64,000 bases of DNA from Erysipelotrichia bacterium (GCA_012520255.1 JAAYOQ010000017.1:62001-126000); one strand, 5' to 3'. Shown: positions 18,508 to 28,041, numbered from the stretch's first letter. Made by a program: numbers and translations. The notes: generated by a model from the sequence alone, not told the origin.

Positions 18508-18536
18508 TTGAAAAAGTTTTCAAAGTAAGTTAAAAT
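18508..18536 (+). promoter_or_regulatory. Promoter of the ytxG-ytxH-ccpA operon overlapped by a cre-like site
   Basis: TTGAAA (18508-18513), 17-bp spacer, TAAAAT (18531-18536). TGAAAAAGTTTTCA at 18509-18522 matches the CcpA operator consensus TGWAANCGNTNWCA at all but one fixed position (A for C in the central CG) and covers the -35. CcpA autorepression is the simple inference. Confidence 0.6.
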
Positions 18537-18554
18537 AAAGTAGAGGTATAGGTT

Positions 18555-18998
18555 ATGGAATTTTTACAATTAGTAGCTCAAATTTTTGGTTATATTTTGC
18601 CAGTTGCAGGTACTTTAGCTTTAATTATTCTGATAGTAGTTGGCATAAAAGTAGCTAAGTTAATAAAAAAAGTAGAAAACTCATTGACAAATGTTGATAC
18701 AGTTGTATCAAGCGCTAATAATGCAATTGGAAATTTAAATAAAACTATTGATATGGCCAATAAATATGTTGATGATTTCGGTGTTACAGCGAAAACAGTG
18801 AATAACGTATCAATGTCTATTGAGGCAGTTAGATATACATTAGAACAGATGATTAAAAAATTTATTGCCAGATGGACAAAAGAATACGAACAAATAAAAA
18901 ATCTGATATTATCTTTTTTAGAAAAAGCTGAAAATAAAACTAAAGAGGTTGTCAGCAATGAAGAAGTAAATGTTAGTCAGACAGAAAGTGAGGAATAA
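18555..18998 (+). CDS. DUF948 / YtxG-like membrane protein
   Basis: A 147-residue protein with one N-terminal membrane helix (about 10-36), then a helical stretch with heptad-like repeats (NVDTVVSSANNAIGNLNKTI), the DUF948 pattern of B. subtilis YtxG. Gene order (DUF948, YtxH-like, CcpA) matches B. subtilis. It probably makes a membrane-tethered coiled coil; its role is poorly known. Confidence 0.82.
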   Translation: MEFLQLVAQIFGYILPVAGTLALIILIVVGIKVAKLIKKVENSLTNVDTVVSSANNAIGNLNKTIDMANKYVDDFGVTAKTVNNVSMSIEAVRYTLEQMIKKFIARWTKEYEQIKNLILSFLEKAENKTKEVVSNEEVNVSQTESEE

Positions 18999-18999
18999 A

Positions 19000-19680
19000 A
19001 TGGAAGAAAATAAAGTTACATGCACTGAAGAATGTGTTGAAGAATGTGTTGAACACGTTGAAGAATGCGTCGAAAAATGCCCTCAGGAGTGTATAGAAAA
19101 ATGCCCTGAGGAGTGTGTTGAAGAATGCGTTGAAGAGGACGATAATGAAGGATTCGAAGAAGTAGTAGAAAATGTTAAAAAAGTCGTCGAAGAAGTAAAA
19201 GATGGTATTAAAGAATCATTTGCTAAATTGATGGAAGGATTAAATAAAATTGATTTAAACAAAGAAACTTTAAAAGGTTACCTTGATGAATTTGCTGAAA
19301 AAACAAATGAAATATCAGCTCAGACGAAAGAAAAGTTTGAAGAATTCAAAGAAGAAAACAATCCATCTGAAAAATTTGAAAAAGCAAAAGAAAAAGTTGC
19401 TAATGTAGCGCATCAGGTTGAAGAAAAAGCCACTGAATACTACAATAAAGCTTTAGAAAACGAAGATTTCAAGAAAACTGTTGACACGGTTAGTGAAAAA
19501 GCTAAAGAAGCATCAGAATATGTCAGCGAGAAATATCAGGAATTCATTCGCGATCCTAAAGTGAGAGAGACAGTTGTCGGTGCTAAAGAAGCTCTTGGAA
19601 ATGTCTTTGAATCAATTAAAGAAGTAATTAAAATTGAAAGAGTGGAAGAAGAAGTAGAAGAAGAAAAACAGGAAGAATAG
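19000..19680 (+). CDS. YtxH-like helical protein with an N-terminal cysteine ladder
   Basis: A 226-residue, highly charged, helical protein with LEA/YtxH-like repeats from about residue 60. The first 45 residues hold nine cysteines at 8, 12, 16, 23, 27, 31, 35, 39 and 43, nearly all four residues apart between acidic pairs. In a helix these form one stripe that could bind metal or disulfide-link copies. ATG 19000, after GTGAGG, is taken as the start. Located between the DUF948 gene and ccpA as ytxH is in B. subtilis. Confidence 0.78.
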   Translation: MEENKVTCTEECVEECVEHVEECVEKCPQECIEKCPEECVEECVEEDDNEGFEEVVENVKKVVEEVKDGIKESFAKLMEGLNKIDLNKETLKGYLDEFAEKTNEISAQTKEKFEEFKEENNPSEKFEKAKEKVANVAHQVEEKATEYYNKALENEDFKKTVDTVSEKAKEASEYVSEKYQEFIRDPKVRETVVGAKEALGNVFESIKEVIKIERVEEEVEEEKQEE

Positions 19681-19683
19681 TGT

Positions 19684-20697
19684 ATGGGCACGTTAAATGA
19701 TGGAAAGAAAAAGGTAACTATTTATTCAGTAGCTCACGAAGCTGGTGTATCATTAGCTACGGTTTCTCGTGTCATTAACGACTCTTCACTAGTTAAAGAA
19801 GAGACAAGAAAGAGGGTGGAGGCAGCTATTGTTAAATTAGGATATCGTCCTAATGCAGTAGCTCAAGGTTTAGCTTTAAAAAAGACTACCACAATCGCCC
19901 TTGTTATTCCAGATTCAAGTTTCTTGTATATGGGTAAAATTATTAACGGTTTATTGGATGTAGCGAAAATTTACAAATATAATATTGCACTTCACACAAC
20001 AAGCAGCAGTATTAGTGAAATGAGTGAAATAATTGATAATATTGTTAAATCAAGAGCTGATGGAGTAATAGTATATAATGATTGTCTAACAGAGAATGAA
20101 ATAGCGATATTAAACAGTTTTTCTACTCCAATGGTTTACATTGGTCACAAAATTAAAGCAGCTGATGCATGTAATGTCTTTGTAGATTATAAAAAAGCAT
20201 TGTATGAATTAACTGATAAATACATCCAGGAGGGTTATAAAGATATAGTTTTAATCCAAGACAAGAAAAATCCTATGATGATGGATGAACTTTTAGAAGG
20301 TATAGATAAAGGTTTCAGTAAGCATAACATGAAATTTGATGGCTTGGTTGAAATTCCAGAAAATTATCATAATTCTTATGATTATTTAAATGAGTATTTC
20401 AAAGATAACAAGCATCAGTTAGTTATAACGGTAAGAGATTCTCAGGCCATGGCAGTACTTAATGCCTGTACAGAAAATGGAATCAGTATTCCCGAAGAAA
20501 CTGATCTGGTATGTGTTATGGACTCTAGATATACCGATATGGTTCGTCCAAGAATTTCATCATTCTTTATTCCGTCATATGATTTGGGTGCATTAGCAAT
20601 GAGAGTAATGACCAAGATGCTGGATACTGATGAGATTAAAGAAAAGGAATATCAATTGAGCTATATTTACAAAAATAAAGCATCAACAAAAATTTAA
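19684..20697 (+). CDS. ccpA: LacI-family regulator, probable CcpA
   Basis: A 337-residue regulator with a LacI-type N-terminal HTH (TIYSVAHEAGVSLATVSRVIN) and hinge helix YRPNAVAQGLA, then a periplasmic-binding-like core. Position after ytxG/ytxH-like genes and upstream of tyrS and rpsD matches B. subtilis ccpA, as does the cre-like site at the operon promoter. CcpA represses or activates carbon genes together with phospho-HPr. Orthology rests on context as well as sequence. Confidence 0.8.
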   Translation: MGTLNDGKKKVTIYSVAHEAGVSLATVSRVINDSSLVKEETRKRVEAAIVKLGYRPNAVAQGLALKKTTTIALVIPDSSFLYMGKIINGLLDVAKIYKYNIALHTTSSSISEMSEIIDNIVKSRADGVIVYNDCLTENEIAILNSFSTPMVYIGHKIKAADACNVFVDYKKALYELTDKYIQEGYKDIVLIQDKKNPMMMDELLEGIDKGFSKHNMKFDGLVEIPENYHNSYDYLNEYFKDNKHQLVITVRDSQAMAVLNACTENGISIPEETDLVCVMDSRYTDMVRPRISSFFIPSYDLGALAMRVMTKMLDTDEIKEKEYQLSYIYKNKASTKI

Positions 20698-20725
20698 GAG
20701 GCAGTGATAAACTGCTTCTTTTTTT
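20696..20725 (+). terminator. Terminator after ccpA
   Basis: AAGAGGCAGT (20696-20705) pairs with ACTGCTTCTT (20711-20720, one G-U) and runs into seven or more Ts. Confidence 0.85.
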
Positions 20726-20740
20726 GATACTTAATTAGCA

Positions 20741-20769
20741 TTAACAATAAAGTCATAATATGTTAAAAT
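20741..20769 (+). promoter_or_regulatory. tyrS promoter
   Basis: TTAACA (20741-20746), 17-bp spacer, TAAAAT (20764-20769). The start codon follows about 22 bp later, leaving no room for a T-box leader. Confidence 0.7.
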
Positions 20770-20791
20770 AATTAAGTATGAGGTGAAACGT

Positions 20792-22036
20792 ATGACTTTT
20801 TTAGATGAATTAAATTGGCGTGGATTAATAAAGGATGTCACGGATTTAGAAGGATTAACAGAAAGATTGAAAACTCCTATCATCTGTTATTGTGGTTTCG
20901 ATCCAACCGCAGATTCTTTACATGTTGGTCATTTACAACAGGTATTATTGTTAAAAAGATATCAAACTGTTGGACATACTCCAATTATTCTGGTTGGTGG
21001 AGCAACAGGTATGATTGGTGATCCAAGAATGACTAGCGAAAGAAACCTGTTAACGTTAGAAGATGTAAAATATAATGCTGAATGTATAAAGAAACAGTTG
21101 GCACATTTTCTTTCTTTTGAAGGAGAAAATGCAGCTGAAATGGTAAATAATTATGACTGGATCAGTAATCTGAATGTTATTGATTATTTAAGAGATTATG
21201 GAAAATGCTTCAACGTCAACTATATGCTAGCTAAAGATGCGGTTTCATCAAGACTTGAAACAGGAATTTCGTATACCGAATTTTCGTATATGATACTTCA
21301 ATCAATTGACTTTTTACATTTATATCAAAATTATAATTGTGAATTACAGATAGGTGGTTCAGATCAATGGGGTAATTTGACCAGTGGTTGTGAATTAATC
21401 AGGAAAATCGAAGATGGTTCAAAGGTCTATGGTGTTACTTCACCTTTAATTACTAAATCAGATGGCTCTAAATTCGGAAAATCTGAAGGACAGAATGTCT
21501 GGTTAGATGCTGACAAAACCAGTCCTTATGAATTTTATCAGTTCTTTTTTAATATCGCAGATGATGATGTTGTTAATATGTTAAAGAGACTTTCAATGAA
21601 ATCGGTTGAAGAGATTAAATCGCTAGCGGTAAAAGTAGAAACTGAACCACATTTAAGAGAAGCTCAAAGAGCATTAGCGGAAGAATTAACGGAATTGGTT
21701 CATGGTAGGGAAGGTTTAAAAAGCGCTTTAAACATTACAAGGGCATTGTTTGATGGGAAAATCAAAGAATTAACAAGTAAAGAAATCAGATACGCATTTA
21801 AAGATGCTGATACAATTGATATTGAAGAGGATATTTTACTAATCGATGTCCTGGTCAATTCAAAAGCAGCTTCCAGTAAAAGAGAAGCAAGAGAGTTTAT
21901 TAATAATGGGTCAATCTCAATTAATGGAGAAAGATGTACTGCATTAGATAAAACGTTAACTAAAGAAGATAGTTTAGATGGTGAAACTATCGTCATCAGA
22001 AAAGGCAAGAAGAGCTATTTCATTTTTAAAGTTTAA
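20792..22036 (+). CDS. tyrS: Tyrosyl-tRNA synthetase
   Basis: A 414-residue class I synthetase charging tRNA-Tyr. The HIGH motif appears as HVGHL, KMSKS as KFGKS, and the tyrosine-specific GGSDQWGN is present; the C-terminal S4-like domain (about 345-410) is intact. ATG 20792, after GAGGTG, is preferred to GTG 20783. In many Firmicutes tyrS has a T-box; here the leader is very short. Confidence 0.97.
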   Translation: MTFLDELNWRGLIKDVTDLEGLTERLKTPIICYCGFDPTADSLHVGHLQQVLLLKRYQTVGHTPIILVGGATGMIGDPRMTSERNLLTLEDVKYNAECIKKQLAHFLSFEGENAAEMVNNYDWISNLNVIDYLRDYGKCFNVNYMLAKDAVSSRLETGISYTEFSYMILQSIDFLHLYQNYNCELQIGGSDQWGNLTSGCELIRKIEDGSKVYGVTSPLITKSDGSKFGKSEGQNVWLDADKTSPYEFYQFFFNIADDDVVNMLKRLSMKSVEEIKSLAVKVETEPHLREAQRALAEELTELVHGREGLKSALNITRALFDGKIKELTSKEIRYAFKDADTIDIEEDILLIDVLVNSKAASSKREAREFINNGSISINGERCTALDKTLTKEDSLDGETIVIRKGKKSYFIFKV

Positions 22037-22058
22037 TGGTATAAAGGAAGGTTTAAAA

Positions 22059-22595
22059 ATGAGAAAATTGTTAACAATACTATTTTTAATTGTCACTTTA
22101 TTTGGCTGTGACAATAATGATGATGCCAGAGAATTAGACAAAGAAAAATATAATGCCTATCTTACCTATTATTCAGCCATTCTGGCTGCTGAAAACAAAC
22201 TGACAGAAAGTCAATGTTTTGATATTGAGTTAGTTGTCAATAAATTATCAGAAAATGAATATCGTTATGATGTTATTATTGATAACCCAAGAGTTGCGAT
22301 GTTTAACATTAAAGCTTTAGCTATTATTGAAACGTTGTCTTTGGAAATCGATAAAGAGAACATGATGCCATCAGTGGGTATTTTAGATGATTATCGTTAT
22401 AATATGGTTCCTGGTCAGGTAGATGTTAAAAATGAATTTTATGAGGGAATAATTCTTTCATTAACAAGTAAAGAAAGTTCTTTAAGAGTTTCAGTAATGG
22501 TAGATTATAAACCATTGAACGATGAACAGGCAGTTCGTCAATATTTTTCTTTATATACTGAATATGAAGAAATAGAAGAGCCAACAGGAGAATAA
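22059..22595 (+). CDS. Putative lipoprotein
   Basis: A 178-residue protein with signal MRKLLTILFLIVTLFGC, the lipobox Cys at residue 17. The mature domain, with short beta segments and a central KLSENEYRYDVIIDNP stretch, has no recognised family. The RBS is AAAGGAAGG; it starts 22 nt after tyrS and ends 2 nt before the flippase gene, so it may work with envelope synthesis. Confidence 0.72.
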   Translation: MRKLLTILFLIVTLFGCDNNDDARELDKEKYNAYLTYYSAILAAENKLTESQCFDIELVVNKLSENEYRYDVIIDNPRVAMFNIKALAIIETLSLEIDKENMMPSVGILDDYRYNMVPGQVDVKNEFYEGIILSLTSKESSLRVSVMVDYKPLNDEQAVRQYFSLYTEYEEIEEPTGE

Positions 22596-22597
22596 AT

Positions 22598-24250
22598 ATG
22601 GATAAAAAAAGGGATAAGAAAAGAAGAAAACAATCCATAGTTGCCGGAGCTTTAACGGGCAGTGCGGGAATATTTATAACTAAAGCGCTATCTCTTTTAT
22701 ACATAATTCCTTTCAATGAGATAGCTAAAGATGCTACGGTTTTTTATTCTTATGCTTATGCAGTTTATGATGCAGTATTGCGTGTCTGTTTAGCTGGGTT
22801 ACCGTACGCCATTGCTACTTTAGTGGCTAAATATGTGACTAAAAAAGACTTTGCAACATTAAAACTGGTCAAAAAAGTTTCCAAAACTATTATTACAGTA
22901 GTGGGATTGGTCAGCTTTATTTTGATGATCAGTTTTGCTAAACCTTTAGCTTATATGATTGTTCCGTCAGATTTACAGTCAACCATATATATCAAAAATA
23001 CTCAAACAGTTTTAATTATCATCGCTTTTGCATTGATTTTTGTTCCTTTCTTAAGTTATTATCGAGGCTTTTATCAGGGTTTAAAGGAATTTGAAGTTTA
23101 TTCAATAACTGAAATTTTAGAAAAAATTGTTAGAATTGCATTTATCATTACTGCCAGCAGTATTTGTGTCTATGCCTTTAATATGGATAGGATATGGGCA
23201 GCTTATATGGGAGTTGCTTCAACTAGTATCAGTGCGATTTTTACAATAATATACTTTATTGCTTTTGATAGGAAATATGTATTAACTGAAACAGAAGATA
23301 GTGGCGAAAGTATTCATTCCAAGAAAGAAATCTTTAAGGAATTAATTAAAATTTCTGTTCCGTATTTATTAAGTGCTTTGATGCTTTCAGCCAGTTCACT
23401 ATATATTTTACTGGTTTTCGCCAGTGGTTTAGAAGCATATGGAACTAGTGCAAAACTTATAACAATTTATCAAGGGATTATTAATTATCAGACTTTAAAA
23501 TTGTCATCAATTCCTACAGTTATTATGTCTGGATTTTCTCTAGCTATTATTCCTCATATTACTGAATCAGTAACTAAAAGAGATGACAGAAATGTTAGCG
23601 AATTAGTACATAAAATATTGGAAACAGTTAATTATTTATCAGTACCAATCTGTTTCTTCATGTTGTTTTTTGCTAAAGAAGTTTACTATATAATGTATGG
23701 AAATTATTATCTTGACATTGGAACCAACATGCTGTCTAAATCAATTGTTTGTGTATTTTTTATGAATTTCTTTGGTACTATCACTTCAACTTTAATAGCC
23801 TTACAGCTAAGAAAAATATATTTGGTTTTAGAGTTTACCAGATTACTTTTCATGTTGATTTTCTTTAAGCCATTATTGCTTAATTTTGGAGTCAATGGTT
23901 ATTTTATTGCATTAGCAAGTCAGTATATATTATATGCAATTGTGGGAGTAAGTATTATCAAGTCTAAATATCAGATAAACATAAGAAGAATGTTTGATAC
24001 CTTCACAAGAAGCTGGATGGGTGCAATACCGATGTTTATAATTGCTGCAATTCGTTTTCAGTTTGAATTAAACATTGGTGCTATGAACAGATTTGTTGTA
24101 TTGATTATGACTGGTTTGATGTTTGTCATCTGTATGAGTTCATACTTGTTTATTACTAACAGGTTAAATGTAGTTAGTGAGTTATTTTCTATCACTCTTA
24201 ATAAAGAAACATTAAAAAACTTTAAAAACAAATTATTAAATAGAGAATAA
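22598..24250 (+). CDS. MurJ-like lipid flippase (YtgP/SpoVB family)
   Basis: A 550-residue MOP-superfamily exporter with about 14 membrane helices and an N-terminal basic tail. ALTGSAGIFITKALSLLYIIPF and YYRGFYQGLKEF are typical of the YtgP/SpoVB lipid II flippase group, which move peptidoglycan or polysaccharide precursors across the membrane. No other flippase is in the window, so lipid II transport is plausible but not proven. Confidence 0.85.
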   Translation: MDKKRDKKRRKQSIVAGALTGSAGIFITKALSLLYIIPFNEIAKDATVFYSYAYAVYDAVLRVCLAGLPYAIATLVAKYVTKKDFATLKLVKKVSKTIITVVGLVSFILMISFAKPLAYMIVPSDLQSTIYIKNTQTVLIIIAFALIFVPFLSYYRGFYQGLKEFEVYSITEILEKIVRIAFIITASSICVYAFNMDRIWAAYMGVASTSISAIFTIIYFIAFDRKYVLTETEDSGESIHSKKEIFKELIKISVPYLLSALMLSASSLYILLVFASGLEAYGTSAKLITIYQGIINYQTLKLSSIPTVIMSGFSLAIIPHITESVTKRDDRNVSELVHKILETVNYLSVPICFFMLFFAKEVYYIMYGNYYLDIGTNMLSKSIVCVFFMNFFGTITSTLIALQLRKIYLVLEFTRLLFMLIFFKPLLLNFGVNGYFIALASQYILYAIVGVSIIKSKYQINIRRMFDTFTRSWMGAIPMFIIAAIRFQFELNIGAMNRFVVLIMTGLMFVICMSSYLFITNRLNVVSELFSITLNKETLKNFKNKLLNRE

Positions 24251-24272
24251 GGGATTGATAAAATCCTTTTTT
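24249..24272 (+). terminator. Terminator of the tyrS-flippase operon
   Basis: AAGGGATT pairs with AATCCTTT around a short AT loop and ends in six Ts; the first bases overlap the flippase stop codon. Confidence 0.65.
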
Positions 24273-24281
24273 CAAATAAAA

Positions 24282-24304
24282 AAAGAATGGGTTGACCATT
24301 CTTT
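24282..24304 (-). terminator. Terminator of rpsD
   Basis: On the minus strand AAAGAATGG (24304-24296) pairs with CCATTCTTT (24290-24282) and continues into a long T run. Confidence 0.8.
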
Positions 24305-24319
24305 GATTTTGAAAGCTTG

Positions 24320-24928
24320 TTATTTCTTTCTGTTGTAGAATTCTACGACTAACAGTTCATCGAAGTCAGGATTTAATTCATTTCTTTCAGGAACTCTTAC
24401 AAATTCACCTTTCATAGTTTTTCTATCAAAAGTAACAAATGCAGGAGTATTTAATACTGCTTCTAATGCATCGATAACTGCAGAGTTATTTTTCATCGAA
24501 TCTTTTACTTCGATAGTTGAACCAGGTTTAACCTGATATGAAGGAATATCAACTTTCTTTCCATCAACTAAGATATGACCATGGTTTACTAACTGTCTGG
24601 CGCCTCTTCTGGTTCTCGATAATCCCATTCTGTAAACAACGTTATCTAAACGAGATTCTAATAGTTGTAAGAATACAGTACCTGTAACACCTTTAGATCT
24701 TGAAGCTTTGTCAAATAAATTTGAGAACTGTCTTTCATTTACTCCGTAAGTGAAACGAATTTTCTGTTTCTCAGCTAATTGTAAGCCATAGTTTGTCTGT
24801 TTGATTCTTCTTGTTGGACCATGTTGTCCGGGAGCATAAGCTCTTTTTCTTAATTCTTCACCAGTTTCAAGGATAGAGAAGTTTAATCTTCTAGCTTTTT
24901 TCCATACTGGTCCTGTGTAACGTGCCAT
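24320..24928 (-). CDS. rpsD: 30S ribosomal protein S4
   Basis: A 202-residue primary 16S rRNA-binding protein. [18 protein letters not shown] and [20 protein letters not shown] are standard S4, with an S4 RNA-binding domain in the second half. It is transcribed alone from a strong promoter through an S4-type autoregulatory leader; RBS AGGAGG. Position next to tyrS and ezrA follows B. subtilis. Confidence 0.98.
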   Translation of the reverse strand: MARYTGPVWKKARRLNFSILETGEELRKRAYAPGQHGPTRRIKQTNYGLQLAEKQKIRFTYGVNERQFSNLFDKASRSKGVTGTVFLQLLESRLDNVVYRMGLSRTRRGARQLVNHGHILVDGKKVDIPSYQVKPGSTIEVKDSMKNNSAVIDALEAVLNTPAFVTFDRKTMKGEFVRVPERNELNPDFDELLVVEFYNRKK

Positions 24929-25065
24929 TTTTAATTTCCTCCTAGTTTTTATTATACTAGCCTGTGTGAATTAATTATCTGGGTGTTGACCGTTCACTTT
25001 AACAGCAAGCTACTTTTCTTTTAAGATCAACGCACACAAAATAACCTTCACATGCTGCTATCGGC
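24929..25065 (-). ncRNA. S4 (rpsD) autoregulatory leader RNA, Firmicutes type
   Basis: The leader of about 137 nt contains the conserved GTGTGCGTTGATC and GGTCAACACCC elements: GTTGATC pairs with GGTCAAC, and GTGTG with the later CACAC. This matches the known Firmicutes rpsD leader bound by free S4 to repress translation. A CTAGT/ACTAG hairpin (24961-24941) abuts the AGGAGG ribosome site and could hide it. Confidence 0.82.
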
Positions 25066-25071
25066 TTAATT

Positions 25072-25100
25072 AATTTACCATTAATAAATCATAATGTCAA
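25072..25100 (-). promoter_or_regulatory. rpsD promoter
   Basis: On the minus strand: consensus TTGACA (25100-25095), 17-bp spacer ending in TGG, then TAAATT (25077-25072). Confidence 0.75.
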
Positions 25101-25134
25101 ATCAAATTTAATTATTTTTATTAATATTCAAATA

Positions 25135-25143
25135 TGATACAAT
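25135..25143 (+). promoter_or_regulatory. Extended -10 promoter of ezrA
   Basis: TGA-TACAAT at 25135-25143, 21 bp before the ATG; identical to the element before trmB. The -35 region is not consensus. Confidence 0.55.
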
Positions 25144-25163
25144 ACTAATGAGAGGTGAAACTT

Positions 25164-26903
25164 ATGCCAATGGCTCAATTATATGAAAAAATTATAAATT
25201 CAGGTTGGATTTATATAGTAATTGCTTTATTTTTCTTTTTTATTGTCTTGATTATTTTAAAGACTAATAATAAAAAGAAAATGAGAAGAAGGATTGATGC
25301 AATTCAAATAAAGATGAACAATTTAAGAAGCCATCCTTTTAATGCTGATATCTCCAAAATGGATGCCATTGCCAGAATTAATATTAATATTAAAGAAACA
25401 GCTCAACAATGTAAAAAAGATTTTGATATTATTCAAAACAATTTGAAGAATTCTACTAACTTACTTCAGGATGCTGTGGAAGCTTTCGAAACCAATAATT
25501 TGAAGGTTTGTGATGAAAAAATGGTAGAAATTGAAAAAGTTATTGAGGAAACAAGAATTTTAACTAATAAACTATCAGATGTTACCAATGCTGTTTTAAA
25601 TCAATCTTCACTTCAAAGAAGAAGAATAAATGAATTAAAAGATAAATATCGAGACATTAAGTTGATGATTAACGATAACCCGAACAACTATACTTTTTCA
25701 TGGGAAGCTGTTGCAGAAATATCTAATGTCATTTCTCATAAATTTTCAGATTTTGAAGCGATAATGGGTGCCAGCAAGTATGATGAAGCAGCGACTTTAT
25801 CAGAAGAAATTTCTCTGTCAATTGATATCTTTAATGATTTAGCCTTAAGACTTCCAGAATTAATTAATTTAGCTCGCAATACCATCCCCAATAAGATTGG
25901 GGAGTTAAACTCTTTATATCTTGTTACCAAGGCCCAAGGCGCTTATTTAGGTCATTTAAGTGTGGAGTCTTGTATTGAAAGAATGAATGATTCTTTAAAA
26001 GATGTACTTTCTAAAATCAAAATTTGTGATATTGATTCAGTGGATAGTAAATTAACTGAATGTGAAACAAGAATAAATAATCTTTATTCTGCAATTGAGA
26101 AAGAAAGAATTGCTCATCGTCAGCTGATTAATACAGTTGATGAGTGTAAAGTGCTGTTAGAAAAGACGAAAGAAATATTAGATGGTTTAAAGAATAAAGA
26201 AAAAGAATCAATTGAAAGATATGAACTGACTGATACAGTCGATAATATAACTAAAGCCAATAAAGTCTATGAAGGAAACAAAATAGCTTTTGATTCTTTA
26301 AAGGATTCATTTAAAGCCAATAGTATACCTTCAACAACATTGCTGATTTCTTTTGAGGAATTATTGAATGATATTAAAATTGCCCTTAAACAGTGTCAAG
26401 CTATCAATACTGAAATTGCTTCAACAAAAACTGAAGAATTAAGAATAAAAGAGCTGGTTGACCAGTTTACTGTGGTCTTAAACGAAGTTAAGGTTTCTAT
26501 CAGGTTATCTCGTTTACCGAATATTTCAAGTAAATATCAACAAGATATCAATCTGGCAGAAAAGAACCTGGAACAGTTAAATGAAATGCTGGCAAGTGAA
26601 GTGGTGGATATTAAAAAGGCAACTGAGTTTGTCGGTCAAACTCAAAAACATATTCTTTCACTATTTAAAAATGTTGAAGCATTAACTAAAACTACTTCAG
26701 CAATTGAAACCTGCATTACTGTGGCCAACAGATATAGACCACTTTATCCAGAAGTGGATTCAGCATTATATTCGGCTGAATTGGCTTATCGTAATGGTGA
26801 ATTTACCAAAGCTAAAAGACTTATTGTATCAGCAATTGAAAAGGTTGATCCACAATTAGCTAGAGAAATTAACAATAAGATTGATAATAGTATAAATCCA
26901 TAA
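25164..26903 (+). CDS. ezrA: Septation ring regulator EzrA
   Basis: A 579-residue protein with a single N-terminal membrane helix (about 13-34) followed by long coiled-coil segments. The C-terminus has the EzrA patch as ANRYRPLYPEVDSAL followed by AYRNGEFTKAKRL. EzrA interacts with FtsZ and limits Z-ring assembly. Position beside cysteine desulfurase and thiI, with rpsD and tyrS nearby, is as in B. subtilis. ATG 25164 is used, after GAGAGGTG. Confidence 0.88.
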   Translation: MPMAQLYEKIINSGWIYIVIALFFFFIVLIILKTNNKKKMRRRIDAIQIKMNNLRSHPFNADISKMDAIARININIKETAQQCKKDFDIIQNNLKNSTNLLQDAVEAFETNNLKVCDEKMVEIEKVIEETRILTNKLSDVTNAVLNQSSLQRRRINELKDKYRDIKLMINDNPNNYTFSWEAVAEISNVISHKFSDFEAIMGASKYDEAATLSEEISLSIDIFNDLALRLPELINLARNTIPNKIGELNSLYLVTKAQGAYLGHLSVESCIERMNDSLKDVLSKIKICDIDSVDSKLTECETRINNLYSAIEKERIAHRQLINTVDECKVLLEKTKEILDGLKNKEKESIERYELTDTVDNITKANKVYEGNKIAFDSLKDSFKANSIPSTTLLISFEELLNDIKIALKQCQAINTEIASTKTEELRIKELVDQFTVVLNEVKVSIRLSRLPNISSKYQQDINLAEKNLEQLNEMLASEVVDIKKATEFVGQTQKHILSLFKNVEALTKTTSAIETCITVANRYRPLYPEVDSALYSAELAYRNGEFTKAKRLIVSAIEKVDPQLAREINNKIDNSINP

Positions 26904-26916
26904 AAGGAAGTGAAAA

Positions 26917-28041
26917 ATGTATACTTACTTTGATTATTCTTCAACAACACCGGTTAATGATGCTGTTTTAAAGGCCTATTTTAAGGTGTTAAAGGAATAT
27001 TTCGTCAATTCACAGTCAATATACCCTAGAGGTATAGAAGTAAATAAACTGATGGAAAAATCTAGAGAGAAAACAGCTTCTTTATTGGGTGTCCTAGCTA
27101 AAGAAGTTATTTTTACTTCCAGTGGTTCAGAAGCAAACAATTTAGCCGTTAAAGGAACAGCTCTTAAAAGAAGCCGTTATGGTAAACATATTATCAGTAC
27201 CAATGTGGAGCATTCAAGTGTAGAAAACTCCCTGAAATGGTTGGAAAAATATCTGGATTTTGAAGTGACTTATCTACCGGTCAATCAGGATGGCGTTATT
27301 GAAATAAATGATTTGATTAAGGCTTTAAGAAAAGATACAATTTTAGTTACTATTATGTATGTAAATAATGAATCTGGAGCTATTATGCCAATTGAGGAAA
27401 TTAAAAAGATTGTCAGAAAGCATCCTAATTGTTATTTGCATTGCGATTGTGTTCAAGCAGTTGGAAAAATAGATTTTGATTTGAGAGATATAGATATGGC
27501 TTCGATTTCAGCCCATAAAATATATGGATTAAAAGGAAGTGGTGTTTTAATTAAAAAACAGCATGTTCAACTGGCTGAAGTTATTTCAGGTGGAAATCAG
27601 GAATATGCTTTGCGTGGAGGTACATCCAATGCTGCAGCTAATATTGTCTTTTATAAGACTCTTAGACTAGCTTTAGAGGCTTTTAAAAGCGCTGGAGATA
27701 AGATAAAACAATATCACGACTATTTAATTCAAGGACTTAAAAAGCTTGATAAAGTACTCATAAACAGCCCTGAAGATGGTTGTTATAGTGTAGTTAACTT
27801 TTCTTGTTTAACTATTACTTCTCAAGTTATGATGAATGCCTTATCATTAAAGGGGTTTGAAGTTTCAGCTACCAGTACTTGTGATAGTACAACAGCTGTT
27901 AGTAGGGTAATATCTAAAATGTTTCAAGATGAAGATCGTATAAAAGGTACAATCAGAGTCTCTATTTCTCATCTTCATACTTTAGAAGATATCAATAGAT
28001 TGTTACTGGCAATTAAGGAATGTATAGAAGATTATGGCTAA
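26917..28041 (+). CDS. Cysteine desulfurase (IscS/NifZ type)
   Basis: A 374-residue PLP enzyme releasing sulfur from cysteine. SGSEANNLA and the PLP-lysine motif SAHKIYGLKGSG are present, with the sulfur-carrying Cys in ATSTCDS (about residue 329). It overlaps thiI by 8 nt, so it probably supplies persulfide for 4-thiouridine and thiazole synthesis, like B. subtilis NifZ; a role in Fe-S assembly is also possible. Confidence 0.93.
   Translation: MYTYFDYSSTTPVNDAVLKAYFKVLKEYFVNSQSIYPRGIEVNKLMEKSREKTASLLGVLAKEVIFTSSGSEANNLAVKGTALKRSRYGKHIISTNVEHSSVENSLKWLEKYLDFEVTYLPVNQDGVIEINDLIKALRKDTILVTIMYVNNESGAIMPIEEIKKIVRKHPNCYLHCDCVQAVGKIDFDLRDIDMASISAHKIYGLKGSGVLIKKQHVQLAEVISGGNQEYALRGGTSNAAANIVFYKTLRLALEAFKSAGDKIKQYHDYLIQGLKKLDKVLINSPEDGCYSVVNFSCLTITSQVMMNALSLKGFEVSATSTCDSTTAVSRVISKMFQDEDRIKGTIRVSISHLHTLEDINRLLLAIKECIEDYG

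Noticed and set aside
20698-20791. T-box leader before tyrS
   Set aside because: Only about 15-20 nt lie between the predicted transcript start and the ATG; the hairpin present is the ccpA terminator.
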